Origin: an uncultured bacterium
Lineage (GTDB): Bacteria > Actinomycetota > Coriobacteriia > Coriobacteriales > Coriobacteriaceae
Length of the DNA: 16,071 nucleotides
Assembly: GCA_905215445.1 (NCBI GenBank)
Contig: CAJMPZ010000049.1
Span: 1-16,071, forward strand
Reading direction: 5' to 3'
Below, in pieces: positions 6,830 to 14,500 of this stretch. Position numbers and translations under genes: made by a program. The number at the start of each line of letters is the position of its first letter. Within the stretch, counting starts at the first letter, position 1. The notes below the pieces were generated by a model. That model worked only from the letters and a program-made list of their open reading frames with translations, did no database searches and had not been told where the DNA came from.

Positions 6830-7679
6830 ATTTGAGTTCAACAAGGGCAAGATGGTCCCGTATCCTTCTGGCGCCATCGTTCCCGATCGCGACCTGGGCC
6901 AGCGCCCGGCTCTCGAGTGCATCCACCTGGGTATTGAGTTCGGCGGCCTTAAGGCAGTCGACGACTTTAGCCTGACTATCGGCAAGACCGAGATCGCCGG
7001 CCTGATCGGTCCCAACGGTGCCGGTAAGACCACGGTCTTCAACCTGCTCACTAAGGTATACCAGCCCACGCACGGCACCATTCTGCTTGACGGCGAGGAC
7101 ACCTCGGGCAAGTCGGTCTATCAGGTCAACCGTATGGGCATCGCCCGTACCTTCCAGAACATCCGCCTGTTCAACACCATGACGGTGGAGGATAACGTTA
7201 AGGTCGGCCTGCACAACCAGGAGCGCTACTCCGGCTTTGAGGGCGTGCTGCGCCTGCCGACGTATTGGAAGCACGAGAAGGCCGCCCACGAGCGCGCCAT
7301 GGAGCTGCTATCCATTTTTGACATGGAGCACCTGGCAAATGAACAGGCCGGCTCGCTGCCTTACGGCGCTCAGCGTCGTCTGGAGATCGTCCGCGCGCTT
7401 GCCACCAACCCCAAGCTACTGCTGCTCGACGAGCCTGCCGCCGGCATGAATCCGTCCGAGACTGCCGAGCTCATGGAGAACATCGTCAAGATCCGCGACA
7501 CCTTTGGCATCGCCATCATGCTTATCGAGCATGATATGTCGCTCGTCATGAACATCTGCGAGGGCATCTGCGTGCTCAACTTTGGTAAGGTCATCGCCAA
7601 GGGCACGGCCGAGGAAATCCAGAACAACGACGCCGTTATCGAGGCGTATCTGGGCAAGCAGGATAAGGGGGAGAACTAA
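6819..7679 (+). CDS. livG: Branched-chain amino acid ABC transporter ATP-binding protein LivG
   Basis: One of two ATPases driving the importer, 286 aa, cytoplasmic. Motifs in order: Walker A GPNGAGKTT (64-72), Q-loop Gln113 in RTFQN, the LivG-type signature LPYGAQRR (180-187) in place of LSGGQ, Walker B LLLLDEP (200-206), and switch His238 in IEHDM. Compared with typical LivG proteins of about 255 residues there are about 30 extra residues at the N-terminus, before the usual first strand. The start is nevertheless well supported by AAGGAGG nine bases upstream of the ATG at 6819. The gene overlaps livM by 11 bases and its stop codon touches the livF start, so expression is coupled. Confidence 0.96.
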   Translation: MPSKFEFNKGKMVPYPSGAIVPDRDLGQRPALECIHLGIEFGGLKAVDDFSLTIGKTEIAGLIGPNGAGKTTVFNLLTKVYQPTHGTILLDGEDTSGKSVYQVNRMGIARTFQNIRLFNTMTVEDNVKVGLHNQERYSGFEGVLRLPTYWKHEKAAHERAMELLSIFDMEHLANEQAGSLPYGAQRRLEIVRALATNPKLLLLDEPAAGMNPSETAELMENIVKIRDTFGIAIMLIEHDMSLVMNICEGICVLNFGKVIAKGTAEEIQNNDAVIEAYLGKQDKGEN

Positions 7680-8393
7680 ATGGCAGAGCCGATGCTTTCC
7701 GTCTACAACATCAACGTCTGGTACGGCGCCATCCACGCCATCAAGGACATCTCCTTTAACGTCAACGAGGGCGAAATCGTGGCCTTGATCGGTGCCAACG
7801 GCGCCGGTAAATCCACGACGCTTAAAACCGTCTCGGGCCTGCTGCGTTCCAAGACCGGCTCCATCAAGTTTATGGGCGAGGACATTACCCATACGCCCGC
7901 CGACAAGCTGGTGGGCAAGGGCTTGGCCCAGGTGCCCGAGGGCCGTCGCGCCTTTTTGCAGATGACGGTCGAGGAGAACCTGGAGATGGGTGCCTACACG
8001 CAGCCCAAGTCCACGGTTGCTCCGGGCCTTGAGCGCGTCTACGAGCAGTTCCCGCGCCTGAAGGAGCGCCGTCGCCAGGTCGCCGGCACCCTTTCGGGCG
8101 GCGAGCAGCAGATGCTCGTTATGGGCCGCGCCCTTATGAGCAACCCCAAGCTGCTCATGCTCGACGAGCCTTCCATGGGCCTGGCGCCGATTCTGATTGA
8201 GCAGATCTTCCAGATTGTCGAGGACCTGCACAAGGCCGGCACCACGGTGCTTCTGGTCGAGCAGAACGCGCAGATGGCGCTCTCGATCGCCACGCGCGGC
8301 TACGTGCTCGAGACCGGCAAGATCACCATGACCGGCACGGGCCAAGAGCTGCTCCACGACGACAACGTGCGTAAAGCCTACCTGGGCGGTTAG
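7680..8393 (+). CDS. livF: Branched-chain amino acid ABC transporter ATP-binding protein LivF
   Basis: Second ATPase of the importer, 237 aa, the usual length for LivF. Walker A GANGAGKST lies at 38-46, QVPEGRR at 84-90 contains the LivF-type Q-loop region, the ABC signature LSGGEQQ is at 138-144, and Walker B MLDEP is at 160-164. The switch position reads VEQN with Gln205 instead of His, as is normal for LivF. LivG and LivF are expected to form a heterodimer on the LivHM pair. The ATG follows the livG stop without a gap, with AAGGGGGAG seven bases upstream inside livG. It is the last gene of the operon, and two hairpins follow it. Confidence 0.97.
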   Translation: MAEPMLSVYNINVWYGAIHAIKDISFNVNEGEIVALIGANGAGKSTTLKTVSGLLRSKTGSIKFMGEDITHTPADKLVGKGLAQVPEGRRAFLQMTVEENLEMGAYTQPKSTVAPGLERVYEQFPRLKERRRQVAGTLSGGEQQMLVMGRALMSNPKLLMLDEPSMGLAPILIEQIFQIVEDLHKAGTTVLLVEQNAQMALSIATRGYVLETGKITMTGTGQELLHDDNVRKAYLGG

Positions 8394-8398
8394 GCGGT

Positions 8399-8422
8399 TC
8401 CGCCGTTCTATCGAACGGCGGA
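8399..8422 (+). terminator. Hairpin directly after livF
   Basis: TCCGCCGTTC (8399-8408) and its perfect complement (8413-8422) form a 10-bp stem with a 4-nt loop, five bases after the livF stop codon. There is no U tract, so it is more likely an mRNA 3'-end structure that works with the true terminator at 8466. Confidence 0.55.
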
Positions 8423-8436
8423 CCAGTCGACGCTGC

Positions 8437-8536
8437 GCGGGCGCCAGAGCGACAACTTGTCATTCAAAGAGGGCGGCATGACCAGAAGGTCTATGCCGCC
8501 CTCTTTTCATGCCAATTTGTTCGCTCTGGCGCCCGC
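8437..8536. repeat. Large imperfect palindrome enclosing the liv terminator
   Basis: GCGGGCGCCAGAGCGACAA (8437-8455) pairs with 8517-8536 with only one bulged T. The match continues outward in weaker form to GGACC (8420-8424) and GGTCC (8545-8549). The terminator hairpin sits in the centre, so the whole 130-bp stretch can fold into one long broken hairpin. This is much more symmetry than a terminator needs. Confidence 0.75.
8466..8507 (+). terminator. Intrinsic terminator of the liv operon
   Basis: AAAGAGGGCGGCAT (8466-8479) pairs with ATGCCGCCCTCTTT (8493-8506). An inner GACC/GGTC pair (8480-8483, 8488-8491) continues the stem around an AGAA loop with one bulged T. The descending arm runs into TCTTTTCAT, a short U tract. 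It is the best terminator for livF and everything upstream. Confidence 0.85.
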
Positions 8537-8586
8537 TCGCTGTCGGTCCTCTGCCTGCGGCGTTACTTTGGTTCTGCCCCCTTTAT

Positions 8587-8652
8587 GTTGCGGTGGAATA
8601 GGGACTAGATGGGAGCCTCAGAGGCCAAGAGCAGTCCCTATTCCACCGCAAC
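8587..8652. repeat. Perfect 20-bp inverted repeat, possible REP/MITE-like element
   Basis: GTTGCGGTGGAATAGGGACT (8587-8606) is repeated in perfect inverted form at 8633-8652, with a 26-bp spacer that itself holds GCCTC/GAGGC. No gene, U tract or transposase belongs to it. Together with the palindrome and hairpins to its left it fills most of the 319-bp gap between livF and cutC. In the remainder of that gap, I see no convincing promoter for cutC. Confidence 0.75.
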
Positions 8653-8712
8653 TTCATGGGGATGTGTGACAATGCCCGTCGGAAAACATCTGCTGTCTTT
8701 GGGGGCCTATCT

Positions 8713-9390
8713 ATGCTGTACGAGTTTTGTGCCGAGAACTTTGAGCGAGTGCCGGCGGCCATCGAGGCCGGTGCGGGGCGCATTGAGCTGTGTGACAACC
8801 TTGCCGTTGGTGGCACTACGCCCTCGGCCGGCGTTATCAGCACTACGGTCAGCTATGCTCACGAGCATGACGCGCGAGTGATGTGCATGATTCGCCCGCG
8901 TGGCGGTGACTTTCACTACAATCAGGACGAGCTGCGCATGATGGAGATGGACTTGGGTCTTGCCGTGAGCGCCGGCGTTGACGGCCTGGTCTTTGGCTGC
9001 TGCAAGCCCTGTGCCGGCGGCTGGGCGCTCGACGAGCTCACCCTCGGCGCCCTCGTGATGGCTACGGGCTGCGCGACCGAGGAGTGCAAGCGCGGGGTCA
9101 TCGATATCACCTTCCACATGGCCTTTGACCAGCTCTCGCTCGAGGCTCAGCTCGATGCCATTGACACACTCGCCGACTGCGGCATCACGCGCATCCTGAC
9201 GCATGGTGGTGCGGCAGGTACGTCGATCGAGGATAATTTCGATCACCTGGCTCGTTTAATCGAGTATGCGGGCGATCGTTTGACCATCCTTCCCGGCGGC
9301 GGCATCACTACGGCAAATCGCGACGCGGTCGCGGCGGCGCTCGGCGTCTCCGAGCTCCATGGCACCAAGATCGTGCCGCTGGAGGTATAA
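8713..9390 (+). CDS. cutC: CutC family protein
   Basis: CutC-type TIM-barrel protein, 225 aa, cytoplasmic. The family was named for copper tolerance, but its biochemical role is not settled. Recognisable motifs are RIELCDNLAVGGTTPSAG (23-40), IRPRGGDFHY (60-69), GLVFG (91-95), FHMAFD (134-139, usually FHRAFD) and RILTHGG (160-166). I start at ATG 8713, preceded by GGGGG at 8701-8705, because CutC proteins begin directly with the first barrel strand (MLYEFCAENFE). The frame is open back to an ATG at 8656, but the extra 19 residues have no family match and would begin right after the inverted repeat. There are nine cysteines, including a CCKPC cluster (96-100) where relatives usually have none. 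The last codons contain the ribosome site of the next gene. Confidence 0.88.
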   Translation: MLYEFCAENFERVPAAIEAGAGRIELCDNLAVGGTTPSAGVISTTVSYAHEHDARVMCMIRPRGGDFHYNQDELRMMEMDLGLAVSAGVDGLVFGCCKPCAGGWALDELTLGALVMATGCATEECKRGVIDITFHMAFDQLSLEAQLDAIDTLADCGITRILTHGGAAGTSIEDNFDHLARLIEYAGDRLTILPGGGITTANRDAVAAALGVSELHGTKIVPLEV

Positions 9391-9393
9391 CCC

Positions 9394-10191
9394 GTGGCGC
9401 TGGTATTTGACGTTCAGCAGGCGAGCGGCAAGTCCGACGATAATCGTCGCCCTGGCACCGCGTGCCCTTTTTGCGACACGGAGGGGCTCGCCAACATCAT
9501 CCAGCGCGATGGTGACTGCATCTGGCTCGAGAATAAGTTCAAAACCTTGCGCGCCACCCGTCAGACCGTATTGATCGAGTCGGCCAATCACGACGCCGAC
9601 CTGGTGACCTATGAACCGGATGAGCTGCATCATGTGATGCGGTTTGCCCTGGGCTGTTGGCAGCAGATGATCGATTCCCAACAGTACCGCAGCGTGCTCA
9701 TGTACAAGAACAAGGGCCCGCTTTCGGGCGGCAGCCTCGTCCATCCACACATGCAGATTGTGGGCTTGGAACAGGAGGACGGCTATGCTTCGCTGACTTC
9801 CGCCAATTTCGAAGGCGTCAATGTCTGGCAACAGGGGAGAGTCTCGGTCAACATCTCAACCGAACCGATCATGGGGTTCTTTGAGGTCAATGTTTCAGTC
9901 CCGCAGGGAATCGCCGCCAGTGATGACACGAGAGACCAAGCCGAAGCGGACCTGTTTGCCGATGCGATTCAGGTGGCCCTGCGCTATATCCTGCACGAGC
10001 ACCACGGCGGCCGCGCGGAGTCGTACAACTTGTTCTTCTACCACATGGACGGCCGGACCATTGCCAAGGTGTTGCCGCGTTGGGTGGTTTCGCCCTACTT
10101 TGTCGGTTATCGTTTGGCCCAGGTCAATGCCGAGACCACGCTCGATATCGATGCAGAGCGCCTGCGTGCGCATCTGGAAACGCTCGTATAG
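9394..10191 (+). CDS. GalT/HIT-superfamily protein (DUF4931-type)
   Basis: Protein of 265 aa that looks like a galactose-1-phosphate uridylyltransferase relative. CPFC (24-27) is a zinc-knuckle-like pair near the N-terminus, and HPHMQ (117-121) matches the His-x-His-x-Gln nucleotidyl-transfer site of the HIT/GalT superfamily. The segment between (WLENKFKTLRATRQTVLIES, 44-63) resembles the corresponding part of GalT. It is too short for a full GalT (about 350 aa or more) and has no galactose genes around it, so the substrate is unknown; the DUF4931 family is my best match. The GTG at 9394 has GGAGG eight bases upstream, inside the end of cutC, so the two genes are translationally coupled and probably act together. 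It ends 30 bp from a convergent gene. Confidence 0.8.
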   Translation: MALVFDVQQASGKSDDNRRPGTACPFCDTEGLANIIQRDGDCIWLENKFKTLRATRQTVLIESANHDADLVTYEPDELHHVMRFALGCWQQMIDSQQYRSVLMYKNKGPLSGGSLVHPHMQIVGLEQEDGYASLTSANFEGVNVWQQGRVSVNISTEPIMGFFEVNVSVPQGIAASDDTRDQAEADLFADAIQVALRYILHEHHGGRAESYNLFFYHMDGRTIAKVLPRWVVSPYFVGYRLAQVNAETTLDIDAERLRAHLETLV

Positions 10192-10193
10192 CA

Positions 10194-10223
10194 AGACTAT
10201 CACCCGCGTAATGCGGACAGTCT
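10194..10223. terminator. Weak hairpin between convergent genes
   Basis: AGACT/AGTCT (10194-10198, 10219-10223) and an inner CCGC/GCGG (10204-10207, 10213-10216) can fold in the 30-bp gap between the convergent stop codons. There is no U tract on either strand, so a termination role is only possible. Confidence 0.3.
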
Positions 10224-11220
10224 AGCGTGCCATGGCGTCGCGGCCGGCCTCGACGCGCTTGCGCTGGGCGGCGCGCTCCTCGCCGGTCAGTCGCTCAAAG
10301 AGATGTCCGATAACCGAGGCGAGCACCTGCTGAAACAGCGTTCCGCACATGACGGGAAACACGACCTCGCCGGGAAAATACTGCGTGGCGATGACGGCGC
10401 CCGAAGAGATATTGCGCATGCCGCAGGTAAAGCACATGGTGGTCGTCTCGCTATACGGCAGGTGCAACGCGTGGGCGACCAGAATGCCGACGACAAAGCC
10501 GCTGATGGCGAAGGTCAAAATAAAGAGGGCGACTTCCAGGCGCACCGCATTCATGTGCAGCACGTACTCGCTCATGGCGGTGGAGTTGGAGGCGATGACA
10601 CCCATCATCATGAACTTGCAGGCGGGCGAAAGCGCGTGGGAGAGTTTCTCGTGTCCCCATCCGCGCGTGAACTCGTTGACCACGATGCCGAGCACGGCGG
10701 GGATGGCGATCATAAAGGCCATGTTCTGCATCATACCCGGAACATCGATTGCAACGGTGGCACCCAGCAGGAGCTTAAGCGTGAGCGGAATCGTGACGGG
10801 CGAGATGACCGAGGACGTCAGGATGATGGTGAGCGCGAGCGGGCCGTTGCCGCCAAACATGCTAATCCACATAAAGGCGGTGACTGCCACGGGTACGCTG
10901 TACTCGAGCACGATGCCGCAGACAAGGTTGGGGTTGGAACCAAAGAACAGTGAGCCCATGGCATACGCCGCGATGGGGATGAGCACAGCCGAGACCAGCA
11001 GCGCCAAAATCAGATGCAGGGGACGGCGGAGCACCTCGGCCACCTGATGGAAGGTGTTGCTCAGTGCACCTTGGAACGTCATAAAGGCAAACAGGGCGGG
11101 AACGATGGGCTTGAGCACGCCGATCTGCTGGGGAAAGAGCACGCCGAGCGTCACGCAAATCGGAACGATGACCTGCATGTGCCCCGCGAGAAACTTACCC
11201 AGTCCAACCCATTGCTTCAT
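10222..11220 (-). CDS. Bile acid:sodium symporter (BASS) family transporter, atypical
   Basis: Integral membrane protein of 332 aa with about nine or ten hydrophobic segments and a basic C-terminal tail. The overall pattern fits the BASS fold: FMTFQGALSNTFHQV (46-60), the TM4-like segment after VLEYSVP (104-110), GPLALTIILTSSVISP (126-141), and the TM9-like CGMRNISSGAVIA (266-278). However, positions that bind sodium in the bacterial homologue ASBT of Neisseria appear changed: the Glu and Gln of its E-V-G-M-Q-N motif read Thr265 and Arg269 here. Substrate and coupling ion are therefore open; pantoate, other organic acids or bile acids are all conceivable. The start at 11220 has only a weak ribosome site. 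The gene is divergent from recJ and convergent with the GalT-like gene. Confidence 0.82.
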   Translation of the reverse strand: MKQWVGLGKFLAGHMQVIVPICVTLGVLFPQQIGVLKPIVPALFAFMTFQGALSNTFHQVAEVLRRPLHLILALLVSAVLIPIAAYAMGSLFFGSNPNLVCGIVLEYSVPVAVTAFMWISMFGGNGPLALTIILTSSVISPVTIPLTLKLLLGATVAIDVPGMMQNMAFMIAIPAVLGIVVNEFTRGWGHEKLSHALSPACKFMMMGVIASNSTAMSEYVLHMNAVRLEVALFILTFAISGFVVGILVAHALHLPYSETTTMCFTCGMRNISSGAVIATQYFPGEVVFPVMCGTLFQQVLASVIGHLFERLTGEERAAQRKRVEAGRDAMAR

Positions 11221-11344
11221 ATGCTCTTGTGACTCCCTTTGCTCGTGAATCCGTTTTGAATGGATATGCTAGACGCTCGCGTGCGTCCGTGCGTCAGAAA
11301 CGCTTGAATATTTCGAGGCTATTACCGGCATCGTTTACCGAAAC

Positions 11345-11358
11345 CGCGGCGTGCCGCG
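11345..11358. promoter_or_regulatory. Palindrome upstream of the recJ promoter
   Basis: CGCGGC and GCCGCG separated by GT form a 14-bp palindrome that ends about 25 bp before the -10 element of the next gene, near where a -35 box would lie. It could be an operator for the divergent BASS and recJ genes. In this GC-rich background the symmetry may also be chance. Confidence 0.3.
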
Positions 11359-11382
11359 AGGTTCTGCGTCCGTGCCGCACGG

Positions 11383-11388
11383 TATAAT
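11383..11388 (+). promoter_or_regulatory. -10 element for the recJ-rel unit
   Basis: A perfect TATAAT stands in the divergent spacer about 110 bp before the recJ ATG. The hexamer 17 bp upstream (GGTTCT) is a poor -35, so the promoter may need an activator or be weak. It is the best match in this spacer. Confidence 0.5.
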
Positions 11389-11444
11389 AAATCCGTTCAA
11401 CAGATCTGCCTGCCGAAGCGGGCATACACAGAGGACTCATCGCT

Positions 11445-11510
11445 ATGAACCGTGAGAGGTATCGCGGCGACCTGCCCCTATCGGGGGTGGGCGCCTATGT
11501 CATCGCTTAA
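11445..11510 (+). CDS. Possible 21-codon leader ORF overlapping recJ start
   Basis: ATG 11445 opens a frame of 21 codons ending at TAA 11508-11510, 14 bp inside the recJ coding region if recJ starts at 11497. It has its own plausible ribosome site (AGAGGA, 8-9 bases upstream), better placed than that of most genes here. It may serve translational coupling. No function is recognised in the peptide (MNRERYRGDL at its start). It may be chance. Confidence 0.3.
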   Translation: MNRERYRGDLPLSGVGAYVIA

Positions 11511-14500
11511 GACGACGCATCGCTGGGCGGTCGCTCAGCAAAACCCCGAGCTCGAAAAGGAGCTTTCGGCTGGCCTGGGCATACCCGGGCTGGTGGCGCG
11601 CATTATGGTTGCGCACGGCATTACATCCATCGAGGAAGGCCAGCTGTTTTTGACGCCTTCGCTCGACCGCGACTGGGTCGACCCGCTCGTTATTCCGGGC
11701 ATGGCGGTCGTCGCCGACCGCGTTGAGCGTGCTATTCGCAGCCACGAGTGCATCGCCGTCTTTGGCGATTTTGACGTTGACGGTATTACGTCGACCTGTC
11801 TGTTGACCGAGGCGCTACGTTCGTTTGGCGCCAACGTCACGCCGTTTATCCCGCATCGCTTTGACGAGGGCTACGGCCTGTCGCGTGCGGCGCTCGACCG
11901 CGTCAACGAGCTCGCCCAACCCAACCTGATCGTGACCGTCGATAACGGCATTGCCGCCAAGGAGGAGGTCTCCTATCTGGAGAGCCTGGGGATCGATTTG
12001 GTGGTCACGGACCATCACGAGCCGTCCGACCAGGTGCCGCAGGGCGTGCCCCTGACCGACCCTAAGCTCGAGGACGAGGGCCCCTCGCGCGAGCTTGCCG
12101 GTGCCGGCGTGGCGCTCAAGCTGGTGCAGGTCCTGGGCGAGCGTCTGGGCAAGCCGTCGTATTGGCGTTCGCTGATCGAGGTTGCGGCGCTTGGTACCGT
12201 GTCCGACATGATGCCGCTCACGCCCGAGAACCGCGCACTGGTCGCCGAGGGCATCCAGCAGATGCGCGTGACGGCCCGCCCCGGCTATATCGCGCTGGCC
12301 GCGCTCGCCAAGGCCGACCTCTCTAGCATTACGGCCGATGGCTTGTCGTTTTCGCTCATCCCCCGCTTAAACGCTGCCGGCCGCATGGCTGATCCCAAGC
12401 TGGCGCTCGACCTGCTGCTTGCCCGCGATCCTATCGAGGCAAGCGCGCTGGCGGCCGAGCTCGAGGAAATCAACCGTCAGCGCCGCGAGATCGAGGCGGA
12501 GCTCACACGCGACGCCATGGCAAAGGTCGAGGAGACTTATGATGGCGGTCGCGCAATCGTCGTGGGTGGCGAGGGCTGGCACGAGGGCGTCAAGGGTATC
12601 GTAGCGAGCCGTCTGACCAACCGTTATCACGTGCCGGCGCTGCTCTTCTCGATCGAAGACGGTATCGCTCGCGGTTCGGGTCGCTCGGTGGGTAAGGTCA
12701 ACCTGTTCGACGCCGTAGAATGCTGCTCCGATCTGCTGATTCGTCGCGGCGGGCATGCGGGTGCGGTGGGCGTGACCATCGAGGCGTCCAAGCTCGACGA
12801 GTTCCGTCGTCGTCTTTCCGCCGTGCTGTCCGAACTTCCCGCCGAGGACTTTGAGGACACCGACGAGGTTGCCGCCACCGTCGACCTCTCCGAGCTGAAT
12901 ATCGAGACCATCGAGCAGATCTCCCGTCTTGAGCCGTTTGGCCAGGGCAACAAGGTGCCGCTGTTGGCGGCCGAGGGCGTGACAATGTGCGATCGCGCCG
13001 TGGTGGGCAAAACCGGCGAGCACATGCGCTTCGTGGCGACCGATGGCGCCGCGAGTGTGCCGGCCATTATGTTCCGCGTGCCGCAGATCGATAAGCTCAT
13101 CAATTGCGACAGCGCTGTCGATTTGGTGTTCGAGGCCGTGGCCGAGCATTGGCAGGGACGCGTGAAGCCCAAGCTCATGATCAAAGATGTCTTGGTGCGC
13201 GATACCGCGGCGTCCAATATCGACGATCCGGCATGCGAGCTTCGCCGCGGCGTGCAACCGGCGGATTCTGGCCTGCGCCTGGAGTCGCGTAAACGCGAGA
13301 CGCTCGCCCAGCTTTCTTATACCGAGCTCACGCGCTCGCTTATCCATAGCTTTATCGGCTCGAACCAGCCGCATCGCGCGCAGGTCGAGGCACTCGACGC
13401 GCTCGCCGACCACCAGAGCGTTTTGGCCGTTATGGGGACGGGACGTGGTAAGTCGCTCATCTTCCATGTGCACGCCGCGCGCGAGGCGGTCCTTCGAGGG
13501 CGTGCGAGCATCTTTGTCTATCCGCTGCGCGCACTCGTTGCCGACCAGGCCTATCATCTTTCATCGACGATGGCTGCGCTCGGCATTGGCGTCGGCGTGC
13601 TGACCGGCGAGACCGTGGAAGCAGCGCGCGATGACGTGTTTGCCGGCCTGGCTTCGGGCCGCACCGGCATCGTGCTCACGACGCCTGAGTTCCTGTCTAT
13701 TCACCGCGACCGCTTTGCGCGCTCGGGGCGTATCGGATTTGTCGTTATTGACGAGGCGCACCATGCCGGTCTTGCCAAGGGCGGCGACCGAAGCGCATAC
13801 CTCGACATGCCCGATATCCTCAAGGCCCTGGGCGATCCGGTCGTTATGGCGGCGACGGCCACCGCGACGGCTCCGGTCGTGGCGGAGCTTGCCCGCGTGC
13901 TGCCGATTACCCGTACGGTGGTCGACGAGACCGTGCGCGAGAACTTGCGGCTCGAGGACGACCGCGATCTTGCGAGCCGCGAAAACCGCCTGGTGTCCAT
14001 CGTCGCGACGGGGGAGAAGACCGTCATCTACGTCAACTCGCGCGACCAGTCCGTGGCGCTTGCTAAGACGCTGCGCAAACGCGTTCCCGACTACGCGTCG
14101 CATATCGCCTTTTACAACGCGGGCCTTACGCGCACCGACCGTCATCGCGTAGAGGAGGCGTTTCGTGACGGATGCCTCAGCTGCATCGTCTCGACCTCTG
14201 CCTTTGGCGAGGGCGTCAACCTTCCCGATATTCGCCATGTCGTGCTCTATCACATGCCGTTTGGCGCGATTGAGTTTAACCAGATGAGTGGCCGCGCCGG
14301 TCGCGATGGACAGCCCGCCGTGATTCACCTGCTCTATTCGTCGCGCGACGCCCGCATTAACGAGCGCCTACTCGACTGCTATGCGCCTGAGCGCGACGAG
14401 CTCGTCACGCTCTATCGCGCGCTGCAAACCATGTGGCGCTCCAACCGCGGCAAGACCGGGGACGATTCCTTTAGCGCGAGCGATATCGACATCGCGCAGA

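Noticed and set aside
4835..7111. 758-codon minus-strand open frame opposite livH, livM and livG
   Set aside because: The product is low-complexity (Asp, Gly, His and Gln runs) and antisense to three well-supported genes. It arises from the lack of stop codons in GC-rich antisense sequence.
8457..8669. 70-codon plus-strand frame in the livF-cutC gap
   Set aside because: It runs straight through the terminator and the palindromes, and lacks a ribosome site; the DNA there is better explained by inverted repeats.
8656..8712. Upstream ATG extension of cutC
   Set aside because: The added 19 residues match nothing in the CutC family and begin immediately after the inverted repeat; ATG 8713 gives the family-like N-terminus.
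12367..13557. Long minus-strand frames opposite the RecJ-helicase gene (also 13561-14328)
   Set aside because: No recognisable motif, and the sense strand holds a complete and motif-rich protein throughout.
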